Shown here piece after piece: positions 16,577 to 26,292 of a DNA stretch of 64,000 nucleotides. Each line of letters opens with the position of its first letter. The stretch's first letter is position 1. Location: assembly GCA_002420185.1 (NCBI GenBank), contig DIHO01000011.1:62001-126000 (forward strand). Reading direction: 5' to 3'. The notes under the pieces are model-generated. The model was not told the origin of the DNA. It ran no database searches and saw nothing but the letters and a program-made list of their open reading frames with translations. Position numbers and translations under genes: made by a program. This DNA is from Opitutales bacterium UBA5694 (GTDB lineage Bacteria; Verrucomicrobiota; Verrucomicrobiia; Opitutales; Opitutaceae).

Positions 16577-18028
16577 ATGATCATCCGCGCAATTACTCTA
16601 CCATCTTCTTTCTTACTTCAAGCTAGGCTGATCTTTCTAACGTCTATCTGTATCAACACAGCCTTCGCAAATTTACCGAATTTATTGATAATTGGTATCG
16701 ACGATCTGCGTCCCGAACTAAACTGCTACGGGGCAACGCACATTCATTCGCCCAACATCGACAAACTCGCTACCCAAGGAACGCTCTTCAATTGTGCCTA
16801 CGCCCAGTACGCAGTCTGCGGGCCTTCCCGTTCTAGCATGTTCACCAGTCTTCGTCCCGATTCGACAAAGGCCTACAACAACAAAACCCAATTCCGTGAC
16901 AAGCGGCCCGATGCAGAGTCACTCCCCGAGTTTTTCAAAAACAGGGGATATCAAACCTTTGGTTTCGGCAAGGTCCTCCACAATACACACCGGGATCCAA
17001 AGTCCTGGAGTGAACCCCAGCACTATATTCTCGGGAAGCAATACGCCTCCCCCGAGTACAAAGACAAAAGGGCAGGGATAGATGGTATCCATGAATCCAA
17101 TAAACTCATACCATTATTTGAAGCGCCCGATGTCAGCGATGAGGCATATCGTGATGGGGAGACAAACCTAGCTGCGATCGCGAAGCTAAAATCAGCCGCC
17201 AAATCCGAGATCCCGTTTCTTCTCTTTGTCGGATACCACAAGCCACATACACCGTTCAACGCCCCAAAGAAATATTGGGATCTCTACAATCCAGAGACTC
17301 TGCCGCTGGCATCGAATCCTTATCCACCACGGGACGCTCCCGAGTTCGCCCTTTCCCCCTGGAACTATGTACGCAGCTTCGGTGGCATGCCAGCAGAAGG
17401 GCCTCTTCCAGAACCCCTCGCCCGTCAAACGCGCCATGCCTACTTCGCCTGTGTCAGCTATATCGATTCTCTCATTGGAGAACTGATTGCGGCACTTGAA
17501 GAAACCGGTGAAGCGGACAACACCATCATTGCCCTCTGGTCTGATCACGGATACCAGCTTGGTCATCACGGCATGTGGTGCAAACACACAAACTTTGAGA
17601 CCTCCACTCGAATTCCCTTCATCATAGTCGATCCGCGAAAAGATAACCATGGTCAACTTACCCACGCTCGAGTCGAACTTATTGACATGTATCCAACCCT
17701 TGTTGACTTGGCTGGATTCGACCTACCACAGAGTATCGAAGGTAAATCCTTGGCTCCGCTAATAGTAAATCCCAAGGCCTGGGATCATAAAGATACGGCA
17801 GCCTTCAGCCAATTTTATCGATCAGGCTACAAGGGCTACTCCGTCCGAATGCTAAACCTCCGGTACACCGAATGGCGGAGTGCCAAAACCGGAAAAATCG
17901 TAGCCCAAGAACTCTACGACCACCGAAGCGATCCCCAAGAAAATGTGAACGTAGCAGAATCCCCAAAGCATAATAATCAGCTGCTCTACACCCAATCCCG
18001 CCTCCGCCAGCAATGGCCCCTAGAGTAA
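16577..18028 (+). CDS. Secreted sulfatase, iduronate-2-sulfatase-like
   Basis: A sulfatase with Cys81 in VCGPSRSSMFT as the formylglycine site. I start it at ATG 16577, giving a 31-residue signal peptide and 483 residues in total; an in-frame ATG at 16457 would add a second hydrophobic stretch. LLIIGIDDLRPELNCYG holds the calcium Asp pair, and DLRPEL is typical of iduronate-2-sulfatase-like enzymes. FGKVLHN, HKPHTPF and LWSDHGYQLGHHGMWCKHTNF carry the remaining metal and sulfate ligands. The ending LYDHRSDPQENVNVA is standard. Predicted substrate is a 2-sulfated hexuronate or similar sugar, by family only. Divergent from the SDR and convergent with the next sulfatase. Confidence 0.92.
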   Translation: MIIRAITLPSSFLLQARLIFLTSICINTAFANLPNLLIIGIDDLRPELNCYGATHIHSPNIDKLATQGTLFNCAYAQYAVCGPSRSSMFTSLRPDSTKAYNNKTQFRDKRPDAESLPEFFKNRGYQTFGFGKVLHNTHRDPKSWSEPQHYILGKQYASPEYKDKRAGIDGIHESNKLIPLFEAPDVSDEAYRDGETNLAAIAKLKSAAKSEIPFLLFVGYHKPHTPFNAPKKYWDLYNPETLPLASNPYPPRDAPEFALSPWNYVRSFGGMPAEGPLPEPLARQTRHAYFACVSYIDSLIGELIAALEETGEADNTIIALWSDHGYQLGHHGMWCKHTNFETSTRIPFIIVDPRKDNHGQLTHARVELIDMYPTLVDLAGFDLPQSIEGKSLAPLIVNPKAWDHKDTAAFSQFYRSGYKGYSVRMLNLRYTEWRSAKTGKIVAQELYDHRSDPQENVNVAESPKHNNQLLYTQSRLRQQWPLE

Positions 18029-18229
18029 CTTAGGCATCTTGTCTAAGCCAGCAAGCTGTCTTTCGACACAGCATGCTAGAACTGAGGCATAAGTATCTCG
18101 TCGAGACCCTGTTATCTTGGCGCTTCCTAGCAGTTGCACTCTGCTCATCTCAAGAGCAAAAAGGAAATTCAGTGCATTTGACTGAAAATAAATTTCAGCC
18201 CTAACACTCACACCCTAAACCTCAGGAAC

Positions 18230-19675
18230 CTATTCCTTCCAAACCTGACTCTTTGCCGTGACGGGTACATCCCAGGGCCGGGGCGGAAGCGGGTCGTAAA
18301 TCGGGTCATTGTCCTTTTCTGGAAAGGTGTCAATCAGTGGAGTTAAGCGAGCCAGTGCCGCTTGAGCTTCCTGATCTGTACTGTTGATCAGGTTTATCTT
18401 TTCTTCTGGATCGGCGAGTACGTCTACCAGCTTTTCCGCTCTTCGTTCCGTTGATACATAAAGCTTGAACCGTTTTTCGCGTAGAACTCGATCTCTAAAT
18501 ACGAATCGATTCTCGACACCCTTGTCGGTTAGTCTCGCCTCGTTCTTTCCCCCCATTCCCAAAACCCATTTTCGCGGTGTATCATCCGCTTTACCCAGCA
18601 AATGGTCCGCGATGGAGACTCCGTCGTATTCGTATCCTGGCTGCAAAGTTCCGCCCGCTAGTTCGGCAAAGGTGGGAAGCATGTCCGTAACATCGGTCAG
18701 ACCGTCCGTTGTAACGCCCTCAGGAACTAAGCCAGGAGCACTCACAATGTAAGGTACGCAAAGTCCCGGCTCGACAGGATTCGATTTCTCACCAGGAACT
18801 TTTCTCCCATTCTGCGTCCCTGTAATGGTACTCACCGTTCCGTTATCTGAGGCCCATACGATCATTGTATTGTCCCGGATTCCGAGCTCCTCAAGCTTGC
18901 TCATAAATCGGCCGAGTATTTTGTCGGTGTATCGCACCATGGCCTTGTGCTTCTCTAAATCTGTCGAAACCTCGAGCTCATCGGGAGTTGTCACAAATGG
19001 TGTGTGCGTCAACACCATAGGAAAGTACGCGAAGAAAGGACCTTCCTTATTGTCCTCGATGAATGCTAAAAGAAAGTCGGTGAAGACGTCTGGACCATAT
19101 TCCCCATCATAGGTCCGGCTTCCTTGCTTGGTATGAATATACGGATCCCAATAACGAATGTCACTGGGAGGATTGCCTCCTTCGCCTCCCGTCCACATGC
19201 AATACTCGTCAAAACCGATATCCACCATAGCCTCCGGCTGCACACGAAAGTCGTTCACCTGCCACTTGCCCGCTACGGCTGTCGCGTAGCCCGCGTCTTT
19301 CACGACCCGAGCCAAGCTCGGATTACGATTCCAGTCGTAGCTACATCCTCCACCCCATCTAGGTACATCCCAGTGGTTCACCCATCCGTGTCGGTAAGGG
19401 TACTGACCAGTCATGAAGCTCAACCGCGTAGGAGTGCACTGGGGCATTACATACGCGTTCTCGAACTTCATACCCGTGGCTGCGAGACGATCGACATTCG
19501 GGGTCTCAATATCTTCTGCACCATAAGTGCTCACCCATTCTTTCCCCAGATCATCTACGAGGATAAAGAGGATGTTTGGCTTTTCTTGAGCCGGCTTATA
19601 ATTTTTTGTATCGTATTTACGGATACAAGATGATAGCATTAACGACAAGAATATCAGAGGTAAGACGAATCTCAT
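18230..19675 (-). CDS. Lipoprotein sulfatase (CTPTR type)
   Basis: A 481-residue sulfatase anchored as a lipoprotein: a hydrophobic leader ends in MLSSC with Cys17 as the lipid site. NILFILVDDLGKEWVSTYG holds the calcium ligands, and Cys80 in QCTPTRLSFMTG is the formylglycine site. GKWQVND replaces the common GKWHLG, so the usual active-site His is Gln here. VWASDNGTVS is the later metal site. The C-terminus is LVDVLADPEEKINLI. Substrate unknown. It converges with the preceding sulfatase gene across a 200-bp gap, and the TonB receptor lies upstream on the same strand beyond a terminator. Confidence 0.92.
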   Translation of the reverse strand: MRFVLPLIFLSLMLSSCIRKYDTKNYKPAQEKPNILFILVDDLGKEWVSTYGAEDIETPNVDRLAATGMKFENAYVMPQCTPTRLSFMTGQYPYRHGWVNHWDVPRWGGGCSYDWNRNPSLARVVKDAGYATAVAGKWQVNDFRVQPEAMVDIGFDEYCMWTGGEGGNPPSDIRYWDPYIHTKQGSRTYDGEYGPDVFTDFLLAFIEDNKEGPFFAYFPMVLTHTPFVTTPDELEVSTDLEKHKAMVRYTDKILGRFMSKLEELGIRDNTMIVWASDNGTVSTITGTQNGRKVPGEKSNPVEPGLCVPYIVSAPGLVPEGVTTDGLTDVTDMLPTFAELAGGTLQPGYEYDGVSIADHLLGKADDTPRKWVLGMGGKNEARLTDKGVENRFVFRDRVLREKRFKLYVSTERRAEKLVDVLADPEEKINLINSTDQEAQAALARLTPLIDTFPEKDNDPIYDPLPPRPWDVPVTAKSQVWKE

Positions 19676-19973
19676 AAAGACATACTTTCACTACGAAATA
19701 GAGAGTTCAAGACCTCTATTCTCATTATCTTCATGTTGCAGCGTTTTTACACAGCGACATAAGGGCTATAGCTGAAACGTTGAATAGCGGCTCCTTTCAT
19801 TAAAAATGACCAAGACCAAAGAAAAATGCCGCGGTTTGCCCTGATGAAAGTCCAAGCACAACTTGCACGGCTCTGCACAAGTGCAGGCACTCCGGAGAAC
19901 ATTTGCTCCTATGTTACTTCGAGATACCCATCTCCTCGAAGGTCTTCAGATCCAATTAACGGTAATCATGATA

Positions 19974-20008
19974 CAAAAAGCCTCCTCCATTAATCCAATG
20001 GAGGAGGA
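19974..20008 (-). terminator. Rho-independent terminator of the TonB receptor gene
   Basis: Perfect 11-bp stem CCTCCTCCATT / AATGGAGGAGG with a 5-nt loop. On the - strand the stem is followed by CTTTTTG. It lies about 35 bp beyond the receptor's stop codon, in the right orientation to end that transcript before the lipoprotein sulfatase gene. Confidence 0.85.
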
Positions 20009-20042
20009 CCTTGATTGAACTATAATTCAAACAAACCTGTGA

Positions 20043-22307
20043 CTACAAATCTGTGGAAAGCGAGAACAGGATCTGACGGGCTTCATTAGTTGCCGCACGA
20101 GACCGAACAAAAAATTCGTTTGTCGCATTGTCGATATTGATTCCAAGGTTCCAGCTACGTTCTCCAAATGTAACAGGGACGCGAGCGAATAAATCAAAAA
20201 CCGTGTATCCATCCTCTACGACCAGCCTGTTGGCAGTATTGCCAAACTGCGGAATTGGGCCATCAGCATAGACCAATCCTCCTCCAAATCGGACTCCAGC
20301 GAAGAGTCCTTCTTGGACGGTGTACGTATTGAACAGTGTAAATCGGTGGGGGGTCGCACCTTCCAAAGGTAAACCCGTAGCCACGTCACCGACAACCTTC
20401 GCATCGATGTAACTGTAGGCAGCCACGATATTCCACTGGGGAACTGGATTGAAGAATAATTCGAACTCTAACCCCTCGCTCAAATCATCAGTGATCGCTT
20501 GATCATTCACAAAGGTAACAGGGTTGTGGTCGCTACGGAAAACGTTGTTCTGTTCAATTCTAAACGCAGCAACGGATCCTGTTAGTTTTCCATCGAACAT
20601 GTCAGCAAATTTGACTCCCACTTCGATTGCTTCGCTAGTTTGCGGTCCGACCAATTCGCCTGTATTTGGGTCAGTTCTATTTTGAGGGCGGAACGCATCA
20701 GCCCAGCTAGCAAATAAACTCAGATTTGGGTTTATGCGATGCACGCCACCAATTTGGAAATTCGTGTCGTTGCCTGAGAGCTCACTAGTTATGGCACCGC
20801 CAAGGGCCTCGTTCCTCTGATCCAAATCGATGTTTCTGATTCCTACTATAACATTGGACTGACCGTTGTTAAAATAGATATTGTCCGTCGCGTACATGGT
20901 CGTGATGTCTTGGAAGCTTCGTCCAGCCTGATTGCTTCGCTGTCCGTAAGCGAATATCTCTTCTAAAGTAGGCACATCGTCTGTCCAAATCGGAGTTCCG
21001 TTTAAGATATCTTCCCTGTATAGCACATCTCGAAAGACCTTTCCTGTTCTGGCCTCGATCACGCGCATCGCAGCATTTTCTGTAGCATTTCTTCCTCTCA
21101 AACGATAATTTCCGCGACCCATATTGTTAATGCTCTCGGATTTACGTACACCAAGGAGTAGTTGATGTTTCACTTCTCCCGTACTGAATTCGATTATATC
21201 ATTTAGGGTATGTACTTCATCACGGGATATAAATTCGTTTGAATAGTTATTTACTGGATTACTCCCATCCGGATTAAAAGTGTTAAACTCTCTGGCGGAC
21301 ATTAGGTGGTCACGCTCATTAAAATTGTACTTGTACTGAAAATTGTGATTATCGCTGAAGCTATGCCGAATGCCCATCGACATCCAGTAATATTGCTGGT
21401 CGAGTGTGTTTCCAGGCCCCGATGAAACGTATTCTGGTGGTAGAAAGGTGTTGTTAAATCGTGCTGTCGATTCCTTCACGCCTCCTACAGTATCATCGGT
21501 GTCTCCGTCACCATTTAGGTCGGTCGGAATTCGTTCGAATGACCAGGTGGCTCGCTGAGTCGGGAACCCCGTCGCATGGTTTTCAGCTAGCAAAAAGTCA
21601 ACATCAGTCGCCTCAGCAAGTTTATATGACCCTGACATTCCCTTAAACTGATATGCTCGATTATCAAGCCATCTCCAACCATTAGTTTCCTTATTATCGG
21701 TCATTATACGCAGACCAAGTCTATCATCCATCGCCCGGACCGTGTAATCCAACTTTAATTGGTACCATTCGTTGGTTCCCGTGATTGCCCTGATCGTGCC
21801 GCCCTGCTCAGCACGGGGAGTTTTGGTAATTACATTAATAAGACCGCTTGGTTCCGCTTGGCCGTACAATGTGTTCGGACCTTTAACCACTTCAATACGG
21901 TCAATCATCTGCATCGGCAAGACCATTCCTCCGAGCACCCCGTCCACCAGCATGGTGCTGTTCCTGTAACCTCGAATTGCGAAAGTTGACGCAACCGAAT
22001 TACCGTTGTCGTTTCGACCGGTCTGAGTTATCGAGGCATTGTAGTCCATGGCGTGCGTGAACTCGCCAATATGACTATCCTCTAAAAAGTCCGAAGTTAT
22101 TATGTTGATCGCCATCGGAACGTTCTGAAGAGGAGTACTCAATCCCGTCCCAGATATCGTATTCGTCGCTGTGTAGCCCTCCGTGGCTTGCACTGTGAAG
22201 GGATCGAGTGTGTAAGCGTCGTCGCCCTGCCCATAGGCAACCGACGAAGCCGCATAAAATAGCCCACAGGCTATCGGTAGTTTTAGGTAGTTTAAAACTA
22301 GTTTCAT
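20043..22307 (-). CDS. TonB-dependent outer-membrane receptor
   Basis: A 754-residue outer-membrane transporter driven by TonB. A signal peptide of about 26 residues is followed by YTLDPFTVQAT, a TonB box of the PVC type. The plug has LSTPLQNVPMAINIIT, FAIRGYRNSTMLVDGV, DRIEVVKGPNTLYGQAEPSGLINVITK, the classic plug signature. The remainder is a 22-strand barrel with alternating aromatic strands, ending in an aromatic-poor FSLSTDL strand. Many family members take up siderophores, others oligosaccharides; the sulfatases and symporters on either side favour a sulfated saccharide ligand here, which is inference. Ends at a strong terminator. Divergent from the cytoplasmic sulfatase, sharing the 334-bp promoter region. 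Confidence 0.93.
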   Translation of the reverse strand: MKLVLNYLKLPIACGLFYAASSVAYGQGDDAYTLDPFTVQATEGYTATNTISGTGLSTPLQNVPMAINIITSDFLEDSHIGEFTHAMDYNASITQTGRNDNGNSVASTFAIRGYRNSTMLVDGVLGGMVLPMQMIDRIEVVKGPNTLYGQAEPSGLINVITKTPRAEQGGTIRAITGTNEWYQLKLDYTVRAMDDRLGLRIMTDNKETNGWRWLDNRAYQFKGMSGSYKLAEATDVDFLLAENHATGFPTQRATWSFERIPTDLNGDGDTDDTVGGVKESTARFNNTFLPPEYVSSGPGNTLDQQYYWMSMGIRHSFSDNHNFQYKYNFNERDHLMSAREFNTFNPDGSNPVNNYSNEFISRDEVHTLNDIIEFSTGEVKHQLLLGVRKSESINNMGRGNYRLRGRNATENAAMRVIEARTGKVFRDVLYREDILNGTPIWTDDVPTLEEIFAYGQRSNQAGRSFQDITTMYATDNIYFNNGQSNVIVGIRNIDLDQRNEALGGAITSELSGNDTNFQIGGVHRINPNLSLFASWADAFRPQNRTDPNTGELVGPQTSEAIEVGVKFADMFDGKLTGSVAAFRIEQNNVFRSDHNPVTFVNDQAITDDLSEGLEFELFFNPVPQWNIVAAYSYIDAKVVGDVATGLPLEGATPHRFTLFNTYTVQEGLFAGVRFGGGLVYADGPIPQFGNTANRLVVEDGYTVFDLFARVPVTFGERSWNLGINIDNATNEFFVRSRAATNEARQILFSLSTDL

Positions 22308-22508
22308 AGGATATAGTATTTAGTTTGTGTATTCTTGGCCATCCTGTAACTGATCGTACTGGGAGTGGCAGAAAAATCGGGGTGTATCGCTGGTTGACAG
22401 CAGTTGACTTAGGGTAATTGCTAATTCAACCCTAAATTGACCGCCACCGTTAACATCAAAGTGGAATGTAAAAGTCACCAATTGTCAATCGACTCTCACA
22501 GTCATTTC

Positions 22509-22578
22509 ACTGAAACAGTTAAGTAAAGGGAGGAAGTTGCGTGTACAAACATTTAGATCTGCACTTAACTGATTCAGT
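22509..22578. promoter_or_regulatory. Inverted pair of 16-nt operator-like sites
   Basis: ACTGAAACAGTTAAGT at 22509-22524 and its near-exact reverse complement ACTTAACTGATTCAGT at 22563-22578 (15 of 16 match). Each contains an ACTGnnnCAGT palindrome. Centres are 54 bp apart in the region shared by the TonB receptor and the sulfatase. A TTGACA at 22590-22595 may be the -35 box for the sulfatase. A regulator such as the nearby LacI protein could bind both sites and loop the DNA, which is inference. Confidence 0.45.
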
Positions 22579-22641
22579 TTCCATGTATATTGACACTTGG
22601 CCCACTAAACCATTATCACCCGCTGCCATACACGAACTGCC

Positions 22642-24090
22642 TTGAACCCTTATAATCTACTCATCATTACTCCCGATCAGCTGCGAGCCGACTATCTCAG
22701 TTGCTATGGCCACGCCACAATCGAAACGCGAAATATCGACCGATTGGCCCAAGAGGGGGTACGTTTTGACAATTGCTACTGCCAGTCACCTCTCTGCGCC
22801 CCGAGCCGCGTTAGCTTCGCTACTAGTACCTATGTAGGTGAACATGGGTGTCGGAACTACTGGTCAACGATCAATCCTGAAGTTCCAAATCTCGCGACTT
22901 CGCTGAAATCAAAGGGGTATCGAACAGGGATGTTCGGAAAAAACCACCTGTTTACGTTCGATCAGCTCGATTCTGTTTGGGATGAAATTCATGAAGTCAC
23001 GCTCGGCAATTACGACAATCACCCAAAATACGCCAAATCATTCAGTTCTTTCGAAATGGAAAAGGACCATGTCTACAATAAGACAGGCGAACTGACCGAC
23101 GACACTATCGCCTTTATGCGGGACGCCAAACGTCCTTTTCTAGCGTGGGTCAATTACCAGGACCCTCATCCTGCCTACACGTGTCCTGAACCCTACAAGA
23201 GCCTTTTTGATCCTAAGGAGATTTCGATCCCAGAATCTTACTACCATTACGATCGGGACAAACAGCCCTATCGAAACGAGGTCTGGAGGAAGCATTCAGA
23301 GATGGATACCTGCACCGAAGCGGAGTTGCAGAATGCAATCGCGACCTATATGGGCCAAGTCCGATACGTCGACGACTCCGTGGGACGTTTACTTGCAATG
23401 CTGGATGAAAGTGGTCTCGCAGAAAATACACTTGTCCTTTTCTTCTCAGATCATGGCGAATTAATCGGTGACTATAGAATGTCCCACAAATTGCCAGCCT
23501 TCTACGATTGCCTAACAAAAATCCCTGCCATCATTCGCCATCCAAATAAAAAATGGGCTGGTGCCGTTTTCACCGGTCTGACAGAGGAAATTGACCTCGT
23601 TCCCACACTCTTGGATTCGCTCGGCATCGACTCACCGGCAACCATGGTAGGAAAATCCTGGATAAAGTCACTCGAGCAACAAGACTACCAAGGCAAAGAT
23701 ACCGTAATTTCGGAAGCCGGTGGGGGTGCACCAACCGCCAAAACACCCACCCCGGGACTCCGTCTCAAAGCTCCTCACCTTCCCACGAGCCTGGGCCCAG
23801 GTACGATGATTCGCAAAGGAGATTGGAAACTCAGCATGTATGTCGATGACCGATGCGAACTATACAACCTTTCAGAGGACCCTAAAGAACTGGTTAATCG
23901 ATACAAGGATCCCAACTGTTCCGAAATTCGCACCGATCTAACGACCGAGCTTCTAAAGCGTGTCATGGGAGTTAAAAACCGTAACTCAGGTATCGAATGG
24001 AACAACGACGCCTATCCAGTAGACGTGCGATTTGAGCCACTTCTCAAATTAAAGCCAGACGAAACGGGAATCACCGGTTTGGACGATTGA
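22642..24090 (+). CDS. Sulfatase without signal peptide (CAPSR type)
   Basis: A 482-residue sulfatase starting at a TTG codon (22642). No upstream in-frame ATG offers a signal peptide, and the sequence begins directly with NLLIITPDQLRADYLSCYG, so it should be cytosolic. Cys52 in LCAPSRVSFAT is the formylglycine site. FGKNHLF replaces GKWHLG, keeping Lys and His. FFSDHGELIGDY provides Asp/His metal ligands. The C-terminus reads LYNLSEDPKELVNRY. The enzyme would desulfate a small imported molecule. The symporter gene 245 bp downstream on the same strand is the obvious candidate to deliver it. Confidence 0.9.
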   Translation: MNPYNLLIITPDQLRADYLSCYGHATIETRNIDRLAQEGVRFDNCYCQSPLCAPSRVSFATSTYVGEHGCRNYWSTINPEVPNLATSLKSKGYRTGMFGKNHLFTFDQLDSVWDEIHEVTLGNYDNHPKYAKSFSSFEMEKDHVYNKTGELTDDTIAFMRDAKRPFLAWVNYQDPHPAYTCPEPYKSLFDPKEISIPESYYHYDRDKQPYRNEVWRKHSEMDTCTEAELQNAIATYMGQVRYVDDSVGRLLAMLDESGLAENTLVLFFSDHGELIGDYRMSHKLPAFYDCLTKIPAIIRHPNKKWAGAVFTGLTEEIDLVPTLLDSLGIDSPATMVGKSWIKSLEQQDYQGKDTVISEAGGGAPTAKTPTPGLRLKAPHLPTSLGPGTMIRKGDWKLSMYVDDRCELYNLSEDPKELVNRYKDPNCSEIRTDLTTELLKRVMGVKNRNSGIEWNNDAYPVDVRFEPLLKLKPDETGITGLDD

Positions 24091-24335
24091 GCCCCTAGCC
24101 AACGCAAAAGTCATTTAAACTTGAACCATCGTTCTCTAACGGCTCGGCACAGACCAAGTTTCTTTAGTTGCCAACTTCGTAAAAAAAGACTAACTGACCC
24201 TGTTGAAAACAAACTTACCTGATTCCATAAAATAATTCCAGAGCAATTTATTGAAAAGCTTCTGTATACTCATTCATCTTGTTATGGTTTCGGTGTGGAG
24301 GAGCAGCTTCACGACGCGATCAATAAAAACGTTCG

Positions 24336-26033
24336 GTGCGTAAAGCCTCTCCTACCGTCATTACTCATAATAAAATACCCCACCCTTTCATCGTGAAAAT
24401 CAGCGTACTCGACTCCCTAATCATACTCCTCTATTTCATTGGTATTATCGGGCTGGGCCTCTGGATATCAAGGCGGCAAGCCAAGGGTGGTCGGGAGTTC
24501 TTCCTCGCAGGGGGTACCATGAAATGGCCGTTTATCGGAGCCTCCCTATTCGCGACCAATATTTCCAGCCAACAGTTCGTCGGCCAAGCGGGTCTCGCAT
24601 TTGCAGTCGGAATCATCGCGGGTGGCTTTCAACTGGTAGGCGCCTTTTGCTTCATTTTGCTGTCCGCCTTCTTTATCCGGACTTACATGGGACTTCGGCT
24701 AGCCACCTCACCAGAGTTCTTCGAAAAGCGTTACAGCGGTCGCTGTCGCGTGGTGGTTTCCTTCATCAACCTAATGATGATTATCCTGGGGAACATCGCA
24801 GCCGCTCTGTACGCGGGCGCTTTAGTCCTTACACATTTGCTCGGATGGGACCAATTGCCCAATGCCGAATTCCTTTACTGGATTGCGATCTTTCTTATCG
24901 GTATTGCTGCCGGTACCTATACCTTAATGGGCGGACTCAAGGCCGTGATTTACTGCGACTTTGTCCAAATGGTGGTGCTCGTCCTTGGGGGTGCTTTACT
25001 TCTCTATTTCGGGATTATGGAATTGGGGGGAATTGAATCGGTCTTCGTTGGTAACGTCGATGATGCAGGCCGCTCAATGTGGTCGCTGCTCCGTCCTTGG
25101 GAACACGCCTTCGGCTGGCTTCCCATGCTCACCGGCGGACTAATTCTGGGTGTGCATGGCCACTGCACCGACCAAGACTATATTCAAAGAGCATTATCGG
25201 CCGGCAGTCTCTACCACGCAAAGATGGGATGTCTGTTTGCGGGAGTTCTGAAAACGCTGGCCCTCCTATTTATAGCAGCCCCAGGTGTAGTTGCGGCACA
25301 ATTATTTCAAGGTCATGAAATCGTCGCCCGCGACAATGCCTACGTCAGCTTACTCACGGAGGTCATGCCTGTTGGGCTTCTGGGCCTTTGTCTCGCCGGG
25401 CTGCTGGCAGCTATTATGTCGAGCGTCGATTCGGGACTTTGTGCCTGTGGATCCCTGCTGACCTACGATTTTTTTGCCAAAATCAAGAAGGGAGCGACTG
25501 ACAAAGAACTCTTGAAAGACGGCCGCATCATTATGGTCATCCTCCTTGTTTTTTGTATGCTTATCGCCCCATTCATACGCAATTTTCAAGGGTTGTTTAA
25601 CTACCTCCTAGCTGTATGGGCCTTTCTCGCTCCGGGTGTCTTTGTTACCGTGCTCTTTGGGCTGTTTTATAACCGTTCTACAGAAAAAGCCGCATTTTCG
25701 ACTCTTTGTTTGGGAGTTACCTTAGGGCTTTTTTCCTTCTGCCTACTCAATATACCCCTACTTGGCGAACTCAAGAGCCAGCTTCCGCTATTTTTCCAGA
25801 ACAACTTGAATTTGTCTCCCTGGGTCACGGTCGCTTGTGCTCTCAATATGTACTTAATGAGTAACTACGGCTATCGCAACGCGGAAGACGAAAGCCGTTC
25901 CGAGATCGTGGCTATCAAAGGCGGAGGCCTCAATATGAGCCCGGATGAAACTAGGAAATACAAAAAGTTTCTCTTCGGTCTTAGCTGTTTCATTGGATTT
26001 ACTATCCTAAGCTTCTCGCCCTTTGTTTTTTGA
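24336..26033 (+). CDS. SSS-family Na+/solute symporter
   Basis: A 565-residue inner-membrane transporter of the sodium:solute symporter (SSS, SGLT-like) family, with about 13-14 hydrophobic helices. FFLAGGTMKWPFIGASLFATNISSQQFVGQAG is the family's signature around helix 2 (about residues 58-85, seen here only in part), and GGLKAVIYCDFVQM marks helix 6. AAIMSSVDSGL lies in the Na+-site helix 9 (about residue 360). SGLT-like members import sugars, and sialic acid or inositol are other options. It may be co-transcribed with the cytosolic sulfatase; the 245-bp gap could hold its own promoter. Confidence 0.92.
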   Translation: MRKASPTVITHNKIPHPFIVKISVLDSLIILLYFIGIIGLGLWISRRQAKGGREFFLAGGTMKWPFIGASLFATNISSQQFVGQAGLAFAVGIIAGGFQLVGAFCFILLSAFFIRTYMGLRLATSPEFFEKRYSGRCRVVVSFINLMMIILGNIAAALYAGALVLTHLLGWDQLPNAEFLYWIAIFLIGIAAGTYTLMGGLKAVIYCDFVQMVVLVLGGALLLYFGIMELGGIESVFVGNVDDAGRSMWSLLRPWEHAFGWLPMLTGGLILGVHGHCTDQDYIQRALSAGSLYHAKMGCLFAGVLKTLALLFIAAPGVVAAQLFQGHEIVARDNAYVSLLTEVMPVGLLGLCLAGLLAAIMSSVDSGLCACGSLLTYDFFAKIKKGATDKELLKDGRIIMVILLVFCMLIAPFIRNFQGLFNYLLAVWAFLAPGVFVTVLFGLFYNRSTEKAAFSTLCLGVTLGLFSFCLLNIPLLGELKSQLPLFFQNNLNLSPWVTVACALNMYLMSNYGYRNAEDESRSEIVAIKGGGLNMSPDETRKYKKFLFGLSCFIGFTILSFSPFVF

Positions 26034-26229
26034 AACGATGAAATGAGGAAGAGGATGAAATTTTTCACTAGTATACTGTCCGACCATGCTGGGGCTTTTC
26101 CTAAACAAACCGTTGACTCGCAGAGATACCTTTTTGTCCCGTTTGGGCAACAAGCGGAGTGTCTTGGCGTAGCAGTGCGGAGACGGAAGTGCTGTTGTCA
26201 TCGTTCGCTGTGCTCAATCGATTCCCCCT

Positions 26230-26253
26230 CAATTTACTGAAACCTTTAAATTG
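26230..26253. promoter_or_regulatory. Inverted repeat upstream of the LacI gene
   Basis: CAATTTA and TAAATTG, a perfect 7-bp inverted repeat with a 10-nt spacer, end 39 bp before the LacI start codon. The position suits autoregulation. The spacing is longer than a standard LacI operator, so this is a weak call. Confidence 0.3.
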
Positions 26254-26292
26254 GAATTGAGATCTGTCCGTTAGGGGACTTATTTACTGACC

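Noticed and set aside
26043..26240. A 65-codon + strand frame between the symporter and LacI genes
   Set aside because: Cys/Arg/His-rich random-looking translation without a ribosome-binding site; the opposite strand frame is no better.
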